17,341 nt of DNA from positions 1 to 17,341 of the forward strand of contig JADGIG010000123.1 in the NCBI GenBank assembly GCA_018985235.1. Reading direction: 5' to 3'. The translations under genes and the position numbers were made by a program. Each line of letters opens with the position of its first letter. The first letter of the stretch is position 1. Source of the stretch: Sanchytrium tribonematis (Eukaryota > Sanchytriomycota > Sanchytriomycetes > Sanchytriales > Sanchytriaceae). The notes below the pieces were generated by a model. The model did no database searches, was not told where the DNA came from, and worked only from the letters and a program-made list of their open reading frames with translations. Shown piece by piece: positions 1-6,292 of the stretch.

Positions 1-223
1 AAAGTACCGCAAATTGTTTGAAAGTGAGGTGATCTGGTATAATTGTTGACAATGATTTGTCATCATTTACCTCGGTTCCAACAAATAATTTGAGAATTTC
101 ATTTCTACCTAATTTGTCATTATTTGCATAGTAGTTGTATAGCTGCTTAAATGTATGCTGATTGTGAAGGTGAATGGGGGCAGCAGCAAGAAATAACGAT
201 TTTGTAAGAATTTGTCTCAACAT
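1..223 (-). CDS. 5' end of an unidentified protein with a mitochondrial-type presequence (partial)
   Basis: An ATG at 223 on the minus strand opens a frame of 74 codons that runs uninterrupted off the left edge. The protein begins MLRQILTKSLFLAAAPIHLH, a basic, Ser/Thr-containing, amphipathic start with no acidic residues, typical of a mitochondrial targeting sequence. A hydrophilic stretch follows (QLYNYYANNDKLGRNEILKLF) that loosely recalls a helix-loop-helix Ca-binding unit, but the loop lacks the canonical acidic spacing, so I do not call an EF-hand. The family cannot be named from 74 residues. It is transcribed divergently from the small gene at 378 across 154 bp. The open frame, the ATG and the presequence support a real gene. 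Confidence 0.6.
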   Translation of the reverse strand, partial: MLRQILTKSLFLAAAPIHLHNQHTFKQLYNYYANNDKLGRNEILKLFVGTEVNDDKSLSTIIPDHLTFKQFAVL

Positions 224-377
224 TTGTTTTACTCCTAGTAATTTATTTTAAACTCTTCATTTAAAAATCTTGGCCAGGTGAAGAACTTTTAAAATAGCTC
301 TTGCACCTTTTAAAACTTAAATATGAGTCGGCAACTATTGGGCAAATTTATAATTTTAAAATAATTTTCCATACAAG
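224..377. promoter_or_regulatory. Divergent promoter region between the partial left gene and the acidic orphan gene
   Basis: This is 154 bp of A+T-rich DNA between two divergent start codons. It holds two near copies of a CTTTTAAAA-type block (around 286-295 and 308-316) and, on the plus strand, a short upstream frame at 323-364 (ATG to TAA, 13 residues) that closes 13 nt before the ATG at 378. No established transcription-factor motif was recognised. Confidence 0.4.
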
Positions 378-692
378 ATGAGTGACGCTCAAGATTTGCA
401 ACAATTACAACACATTGCTGAAAATCAATTAGAAGCATATGAAGATTCTATGGCAAGTTCCTCTGATGATTCTTTTGAGGGCGAGGAGTTGCAAAATGAA
501 TTGGATTTATTAGAAACCGACCCTGAAAGACCTGAAATCTTACCACGCAAGACAAGAGGTAAAAAAATTGATTTTAAGCTTGCTGAAGCTCAAATGCAAG
601 AAGAAATTAAGGCATTCAACGAAAAAAATGGGGTAGATCCTATGGAAGTGGAAATTGAGGACGAGGAATATACAGAACCCATTGAAGAGTAA
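378..692 (+). CDS. Small acidic orphan protein (104 aa)
   Basis: This ATG-initiated frame of 104 codons is not assigned to any family. The protein is strongly acidic at both ends (DSMASSSDDSFEGEEL near residue 24; VEIEDEEYTEPIEE at the C-terminus). A basic patch, LPRKTRGKKIDFKL, lies at about residues 55-68 and is followed by a probable helix (AEAQMQEEIKAFNEK). It has no signal peptide or membrane segment. The acidic/basic/helical layout resembles small nuclear or chromatin-binding proteins, but this is only a resemblance. The stop codon overlaps an AATAAA by one base and lies 13 bp from the convergent COG2 stop. A frame of this size between well-defined neighbours is probably a gene. Confidence 0.6.
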   Translation: MSDAQDLQQLQHIAENQLEAYEDSMASSSDDSFEGEELQNELDLLETDPERPEILPRKTRGKKIDFKLAEAQMQEEIKAFNEKNGVDPMEVEIEDEEYTEPIEE

Positions 693-697
693 ATAAA
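692..697 (+). terminator. AATAAA polyadenylation signal overlapping the stop of the 378-692 gene
   Basis: The AATAAA begins on the last base of the TAA stop (690-692). The likely cleavage site would therefore fall inside the 3' end of the convergent COG2 gene. This is a sequence match only. Confidence 0.4.
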
Positions 698-705
698 GTC
701 AATTA

Positions 706-2746
706 TTATATTTTAAAGTAGTTTAGTAGATCATCCAGAAAAACTTGTGCCTCTTCGCAAATGAATGGTTTTGAAATTCTTATCTCAGTCTCCGACAACA
801 GAACTTTCGTTTCTATTTTTTGATTGTAAAGCTGTATGAAAAAAATTTACCTTGGAAAAAACTGTTGCACAATCTAGGTATATTTGAGCTCTCATTTTAT
901 CTTCATCACTTATCCCTAAATTCGAAGTGTTTTGTTTCTTAAATCTTTTCAGTGATTCTTCGGTCTTTTTAATTGTATTTACAACTTCAGTGCTGATTGT
1001 AATAATATAAGCCACAATCTCATTTTTAATCGAGCTCTCGGTAAAAACTTCAATATCCTGATAAATCTTTTCAATATTGAGATGTACGGGTCGTGCCTCA
1101 TTCTTTAATTCCTCGATACCATCAATTATCTCATCCACGTATGTAGATGGAGAAGATATGTCTTTCGATCCCATTCTTACTATGCTAGGTATATTTTTAA
1201 TAGACTGGGCACTTGAAAGCTTCAATTCCATTTTACTTGATAGACTTAGTCTTGATAATTTTTCAAAATCTATTTTCAATTCGTTAAATCTCAAAGAAAT
1301 TAAACTTTTATACTCTTCGTATAGCTCTGTGCCAAGATTTTCTTTACCAGATAAATCCTTCAAATTCGCCAAGATTATAAGTAGATCTGAAAATATTTTA
1401 GCAGAGAAATTTGAAGGTAAATTTCGTAACTTTGAGCCGTTCAAGGTTAAATGGTCAAAAATTAAAAATTTCAAAGAACAAGATACTTCTTGTGTATCAG
1501 GCATAGCTTGAATTGAGGACATCCGATTTAAAATTTCATTCAACTTGCTAAAATACTCAAAATTGAAAGTGCTTTCGCTTTTAGACATTTTGGAAGAATC
1601 AAAATGTAATGACTGCAGGATCTTGGATATCTCCGCTTTTTGTAATTTAGCAAATGGAATCGGATTAAATTTTCTTTTAAATACAATATAACTGGGATGA
1701 TTTGCAAATTCAGATTCTATCTGGAAAGGGTCGATGAAATTTGCTTTGAAAAATGCAAGAAATAACAAAGATTTTTGATAATCTTTTAAATATGATTGAC
1801 TGTTTTCATTGGTGTTTGTAATTTTAAGTTCAGTCAAAAATTTTACAACCAACTGAAAAATATTGTCAAGAATCATAATTGATTTCTCCGAAGCTGAAGA
1901 AAAAGGACACAAAATTTTAGACACCTTGAGAGGGATGCCTGTTAGATAATTTTCAATAATGGAATATTTGATATCAACATTATTTTGATTAACATTTGCA
2001 GTAAGTGTTTTTTGAAGGTCATACATGGGTTCAGAAACTAGCTTTTGCATTAAAGTCGGCAGTGCTTCAGTCCACTTGTCTGACAATTGAAGACATCTAG
2101 AAGTGGACTCTAGACATTCACTAAAAACATCGCTTGTCACCATTTGAGACTTAATAAGTTTCAATTGATCTATTAAAAGTAAACTTTCTTTTTCCAAAAT
2201 TTGTCTAATTGGCTCAAACTTTTTGCTATAGTGTACCTGTCTCTCGGGTAGCAATTCCTTGATAAATGATTGTGTTCTATTTGCGATTAAAATATAATAT
2301 TCTAAACGTTCTAAATTTTCTAAATCAAGAAATGAGCTTACTGTGTTCAATTCTATTTCGGATAAGTAATCGAGGTCTAGCTTAAGGTAATTTTCTGTGA
2401 TCAATAATCGTTTTTGCTCCCTAATTTTTAATAACCTTCCCTCTGGACTATCAGAATCAATATTTTCAATCACCATTGTAGTTTTTGTGGTCATGGCTTG
2501 CACAACATCCAATTCATCCTCAATTTTATCTCCAATAGTTAAGCCATGTTGAATCTTGTGCAATAATTCTTGAAGTTTTAAATAATTTCCATCTAAAACG
2601 GATACTATATCTTTTTGGATTTGTTCAAGATGGTTTTCTAAACGGTTTTCAAAATCATCAATATCTGTTATGGATGCAATAATTTTGTCTAAGTTAATGT
2701 TTTCTTTCTGAAATTCGTGGCGTTCCATGGTTAGTGCCCCAAGCAT
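706..2746 (-). CDS. COG2: Conserved oligomeric Golgi complex subunit 2 (two exons)
   Basis: COG2 is a lobe A subunit of the COG tether, which captures recycling vesicles at the Golgi. Exon 1 is 2746-851, exon 2 is 831-706, and a 19-nt intron separates them; the product is 673 aa. The N-terminus matches the family (HEFQKENINLD, then a coiled region near DIVSVLDGNYLKLQELLHKI), as does the mid-region NHPSYIVFKRKFNPIPF. Near the C-terminus, IKKTEESLKRFKKQ followed by GISDEDKMRAQIYLD is close to the human COG2 tail (MEESLKRLK...MSDDDKIRLQLALD). Splicing extends this helix in frame as FSKLYNQKIETKV, whereas unspliced reading ends in an unrelated 21-residue tail (785). An alternative start at 2728 has a better context (ACCATGG). 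The gene begins 18 bp after the STE11 stop on the same strand. Confidence 0.88.
832..850 (-). other. COG2: 19-nt spliceosomal intron in COG2
   Basis: On the minus strand the intron reads GTAAATTTTTTTCATACAG. It is phase 0, between AAG and CTT. Removing it adds 41 codons that continue the COG2 C-terminal helix. The putative branch adenosine lies in TTCAT at intron position 14. Extending to the next AG (38 nt) runs into a stop after about ten codons. Confidence 0.85.
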
Positions 2747-2764
2747 CAAAAATAACTTCTGGAC

Positions 2765-4568
2765 TTATTTATTGGTAATAAAGGCGTGCTGCAATAATTG
2801 AGTTGCACCTGGTCGACTCTCATAATTGACAATCAAAGATTTATCTAAAAATTGACGTGCCAAATCACTGAGTCCTTCTGGATAGGGAGGAATATTATAG
2901 TTTCCAATTTTAAATATAGCTTCTAGCTGACCAAGTCCAGGCCATGGGTGGTCTCCGGATATCATCTCTATCATAAGGCAAGCCAAGGACCATACATCAC
3001 CTTTTTCCGTATATTTCATTAGTTTTACAACTTCGGGAGCCATCCAATAAACGCTGCCTTTTAAACTCATTCTATTCCCCGCCATAGATAAAGGTTGCTC
3101 TTCGCCTTTTAATTTTGTGCTGATACCAAAATCAGTAATTTTTACACCTCCTTTGTCGTCAACCAAAATATTTCCACTTTTGATATCCCTATGAATAATT
3201 CCTTGGTTGTGAAGATATTCGAGACCCAAAAGACTTTGACCAATAAAGTTTTTCACTAATGGCTCCTCAAAACTTCCATACATTTCAAGCAATCCTTGTA
3301 CCGAGCCACCTAAATTAAAATCGGCTACCTGGAACATATTCTAAAAAGATATTAAGGTAATTTTCCTGAATTTGAGATCCCAAATACCGAACAATGTGGG
3401 GATGATTTAATTGCTTCAGAATTGCAATTTCTTTTTGTAGCGCACGATACATTTTTTTCTTCATTTCAAAATTAGGGCCTTCTTCTGTCGGCATTTCCAC
3501 CATTTTCACAGCTAGAAGCTCACCATTGACCGCATTCATTCCAAGATAAACGGAGCCAAAACTGCCTTTTCCAATTAAGTTGCCTTTGATAAACTTAATT
3601 GGGCCCGCTGATTCTAGGCTTGAGGGCGAGTCTGGTAGGCTCTCTGCTTGATCGTAACTATCTGTATTAATTTTCAGATCCGGTTTTCGATCCGATTTTG
3701 CTCTTCTTGGAGAAGTAGGCTCAGGAGTATTTACAACTGAACTTTGAAGGCTGCTGGGTGAAGAATCCAACATCAAATTTGATACATCAGGAACTTTTGA
3801 AACTCTTCTTAATTCTGCAATTGTATCTCTTGGAAAGTAGTCCTGCAGATGCTGTCCTATGAGAGCTGATGGCGGCCTTGTTCCGAAAAACTTATTCAAT
3901 TTGGTTGACTGCTTAACATCAGCAGATGGCAACTTCCCGTCAAAGTCTTCGCCAAAAAAGTTTTCTAGTTTATGAACTTTTCGTGCTTTGGAGTTTACTG
4001 GAATGTGTCGCTTTCGAAGCACAAGCTTATCTTTGTCGGTTCTTGGATCACGGATAATTGCAAGTAGGTCAGCATCGGAGACTGCTTTACCGGAAGCGTT
4101 AAGTAAGTTGTATTGATTCAAATTAGCTTCTGATGCAGAAAGCCCAAACCGAGACAAAATCTTTTGCATTACATCTTTATAACTCATTTGCTCCGTAACG
4201 CCAACTTGGATTGTCTGGCTATCTTCACCTGTGATTTTCAATATTACTCTATATCTATCTAAAGTTGAGGATGAAGATATATTTTCTTTGCTACTTTGAC
4301 GCAACCGAACCCACGTTCTTTTCAGTTCTTTTACTTTATCCGGATTCAATTGCGGAAGATATCCGTTATATAATCGCCGTATCTCGCTCAAAATTTTAAT
4401 GCGATCTCCGACTTTATGCACTTTCAATTCTTTGAGAAGCGAATGCTCTAGTTTTAATAAACAAAACCCATTTATATGATTCGTGATAAACTGCTCCTGA
4501 TAATGGGACATTTTAATCATATCCAACCAACATAGAACATGATACAAATCCCAATCTTTTACACTCAT
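2765..4568 (-). CDS. STE11: Ste11/Byr2-type MAP kinase kinase kinase (SAM-RA-kinase; two exons)
   Basis: This is the MAPKKK at the head of fungal mating, filamentation and osmotic cascades; it phosphorylates a Ste7/Pbs2-type MAPKK. Exon 1 is 4568-3329, exon 2 is 3309-2765, and the product is 594 aa. An N-terminal SAM domain (about residues 5-65, WDLYHVLCWLDMIKMSHYQ) is followed by a Ras-association-like domain (about 107-190). A Ser/Pro-rich linker leads to the kinase (about 325-590), with glycine loop GKGSFGSVY, catalytic Lys in LLAVKMVE, HRDIKSGN with Asp455, DFG with Asp473, and activation segment GSVYWMAPE. All catalytic residues are present. Splicing a 19-nt intron restores EYVPGGSVQGLLE, a MAPKKK signature; unspliced reading stops at once. 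The start at 4568 is the first ATG. It is divergent from PUF6 across 153 bp. Confidence 0.95.
2768..2773 (-). terminator. AATAAA inside the last two codons of STE11
   Basis: On the minus strand, AATAAA encodes the final Asn-Lys and is followed directly by TAA. If used for 3'-end formation, the STE11 3' UTR would extend into COG2, whose ATG is 18 bp past the stop. Confidence 0.35.
3310..3328 (-). other. STE11: 19-nt spliceosomal intron in STE11
   Basis: On the minus strand the intron reads GTAGCCGATTTTAATTTAG. It is phase 1 (CCA G|GT GGC). It interrupts the kinase N-lobe at the conserved Pro-Gly-Gly-Ser. Removal rejoins the two halves of an intact kinase; retention brings an immediate in-frame TAA. 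The branch-like element TTAAT has its second A at intron position 14. Confidence 0.95.
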
Positions 4569-4721
4569 TTTCAAGGAGAGATTTCACTTGACTCAAAAAT
4601 TAATTTAGCTCTAAATGTACTTGAATAAGCTAATAGAATTGGAAATTTCTTTTTAATCTGAAAAAGTGTTTGAAATTTAGTCTTAAAATATAAGACCAGA
4701 ATTCGAAGGAGATTTGAGGAG
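4569..4721. promoter_or_regulatory. Divergent promoter region between STE11 and PUF6
   Basis: This is 153 bp of A+T-rich sequence between two start codons pointing apart. The last 20 bases before the PUF6 ATG are purine-rich (GAAGGAGATTTGAGGAG). No recognised factor site was seen. The segment 4590-4608 ends in TTAATTTAG like the local introns but lacks a GT donor. Confidence 0.45.
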
Positions 4722-6224
4722 ATGACAGCAAAGAAGAGACCCGCTGAATGGCAAATAAAAAAGTCAAAGCAAAAAAGAGAGTTAATGATCGAGAAATGTA
4801 AGCAAAGTTGGGAAAAAGCCCGAGTGGGCCATCTTTCTGAAGAAGAAAGAACTCCGTTAATCGAGTTACTTATGTCCCAGATTTCTGGACATATCGAGGA
4901 AGTGGTATTTAAACACGATGCAAGCAGAATCGTACAATGTTGTATCAAGTATGGGAATAAAGAAGATATTTTAAAAATATATACTGAATTAAAACCTCGA
5001 ATGTTAGATTTAATTAAATCAACCTACGGCAAATATATAGTATTGGCATTGCTTAATCATTCTAAAGAAATTAGGATTGAAATTATAGAATTGTTTAAAG
5101 GGCGTGTCGATGAGTTTTTGAAAAAGAAAGACAGTGCTTATATCACTGAGGTTATTTATCATACATACTCATCGCCCAAACAGAAAAAAATTATGATCAA
5201 TGAACTATTTTGCAATCAAGTTAAAAAGTCGCCACAATATTCAGGAATGACATTGACGCAGGTTTTAGAAACCAATGCATCATTAAAAGATGTTATTTAC
5301 TCAAGTATGAAGAAAACTCTTTTCACGTTAATACAAAAAGGCGGATTGGGAGACATGACCATAATTTTAAGAGCTCTTTGGGAATTTTTGAGCTATTTTC
5401 CGGAAGAAGATTTTATTGAACCGCTTCAGGAGCAGATAGTAGAATTTCTTCACCATAAAGATGGTATGAAAATTGCTAATTTTGTATTGCGAAGGTCTGG
5501 TGCTAAGAGTAGAAAGACAGTTTTGAAAAGTTTTAAACCACATTTAAGCAAAATTTGGCAGGACGAATATGGACACATGGTTTTGATTACAGCTTTTGAT
5601 TGTGTTGATGACACAAAAATGGTGCAGAAGGCGCTTATTAGTGATATTTTATTAAAACTTGATGTTTTGGATATTCTCAACAATCAATATGTGAGAAGAG
5701 TTATATTGTATTTGCTAACTCAAAGCTTAGGTATGACACCAAACAATTATCGACAAGATTTTCTCCTTGAAAGGGACTGGTCAAAAGAAACCAGCAAAAA
5801 AGACAATATGGTTAGATTTGAAGAATTGAAAGAAATGTGTTCTAATGATTTTATGGCATTCATAAAATCTAATCTAGGCAAAATGCTTCAAGAAAATTCT
5901 TGCGATCTAATTTTAAATTTGTGTTTGGAAAGTGAAGAGATTTTGACCGAATTAATTAACGATATTGTTGACCTTGTTTCAAATGATATTAAATTGTTGG
6001 AAAACCAGACCATCTCCAAATACTTTTGCAAATTGCTTCGATCTAAATATAATTTACTCATTGTGAAAAAATTAGAACCTGTCCTTGCTTCAAATTTAAA
6101 AAATATTATAGATACTGAAGCTAAATTTGTCATTGGTAATGTTATGAAAGATTCTTCTCTTTTAAAGGCCAGCTTTGAAAATATTAATTGTACTAATGAC
6201 TTTTATCTTAAATTTTTAAAATAA
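4722..6224 (+). CDS. PUF6: Puf6/PUM3 pumilio-type RNA-binding protein with CPL domain
   Basis: Puf6/PUM3 proteins are nucleolar RNA-binding proteins of 60S ribosome biogenesis; in yeast Puf6 also represses localised ASH1 mRNA. The 500-aa product, an uninterrupted frame from the first ATG, starts with the family's basic Lys-rich region (MTAKKRPAEWQIKKSKQ). Degenerate Puf repeats follow, such as HIEEVVFKHDASRIVQCCIK (about residues 56-75) and IKSTYGKYIVLALL (about 98-111). The second half carries the diagnostic CPL region: SRKTVLKSFKPHLSKIWQDE, then HMVLITAFDCVDDTKMVQK, then NNQYVRRVILYLLT. These align well with human PUM3. It is shorter than yeast Puf6 (656 aa), mainly at the N-terminus. The stop lies inside an AATAAA and is 68 bp before the next gene's ATG. 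Confidence 0.93.
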   Translation: MTAKKRPAEWQIKKSKQKRELMIEKCKQSWEKARVGHLSEEERTPLIELLMSQISGHIEEVVFKHDASRIVQCCIKYGNKEDILKIYTELKPRMLDLIKSTYGKYIVLALLNHSKEIRIEIIELFKGRVDEFLKKKDSAYITEVIYHTYSSPKQKKIMINELFCNQVKKSPQYSGMTLTQVLETNASLKDVIYSSMKKTLFTLIQKGGLGDMTIILRALWEFLSYFPEEDFIEPLQEQIVEFLHHKDGMKIANFVLRRSGAKSRKTVLKSFKPHLSKIWQDEYGHMVLITAFDCVDDTKMVQKALISDILLKLDVLDILNNQYVRRVILYLLTQSLGMTPNNYRQDFLLERDWSKETSKKDNMVRFEELKEMCSNDFMAFIKSNLGKMLQENSCDLILNLCLESEEILTELINDIVDLVSNDIKLLENQTISKYFCKLLRSKYNLLIVKKLEPVLASNLKNIIDTEAKFVIGNVMKDSSLLKASFENINCTNDFYLKFLK

Positions 6225-6225
6225 A
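6220..6225 (+). terminator. AATAAA enclosing the PUF6 stop codon
   Basis: The TAA stop (6222-6224) lies wholly inside AATAAA. A cleavage site 10-30 nt downstream would fall near or past the heat-shock element at 6231, so the PUF6 3' end and the next promoter appear to be the same DNA. Confidence 0.4.
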
Positions 6226-6230
6226 TTATT

Positions 6231-6248
6231 GAATTTTCGTGAAAATTC
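6231..6248. promoter_or_regulatory. Perfect four-unit heat-shock element (HSE)
   Basis: GAATTTTCGTGAAAATTC has four contiguous alternating units, GAA-nn-TTC-nn-GAA-nn-TTC, which is the consensus Hsf1 site (trimer-plus). It lies in the 68-bp gap between PUF6 and the MyTH4-FERM gene, 44 nt before the latter's ATG. A TATA-like TTTATACA (6255-6262) sits between the element and that ATG. The order HSE, TATA-like box, ATG points to control of the downstream gene. No binding data are available. Confidence 0.5.
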
Positions 6249-6292
6249 GCGCCTTTTATACAAGCCTCAAAAAGCCATATTTTTACAATATC

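Noticed and set aside
794-850. Longer alternative COG2 intron using the next AG (38 nt)
   Set aside because: The resulting frame meets a stop after about ten codons and loses the COG2-like helix; the 19-nt choice keeps an open frame and matches the other introns.
1077-1511. Plus-strand open frame of 144 codons inside COG2
   Set aside because: It is antisense to a conserved gene, has low-complexity A+T-driven composition and no recognisable domain.
706-2746. COG3 or COG6 as identity of the 673-aa Golgi protein
   Set aside because: The C-terminal EESLKRFKK...SDEDKMRAQIYLD block and the N-terminal HEFQKENINLD match COG2 and not the other COG subunits.
4590-4608. A 19-nt segment ending in TTAATTTAG in the leader of PUF6
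   Set aside because: It begins GA, not GT, and no reading frame requires its removal. It has only the acceptor half of the intron pattern.
6239-6292. Upstream extension of the MyTH4-FERM protein from a GTG codon
   Set aside because: GTG is not a normal eukaryotic start, and the extension overlaps the heat-shock element and TATA-like box.
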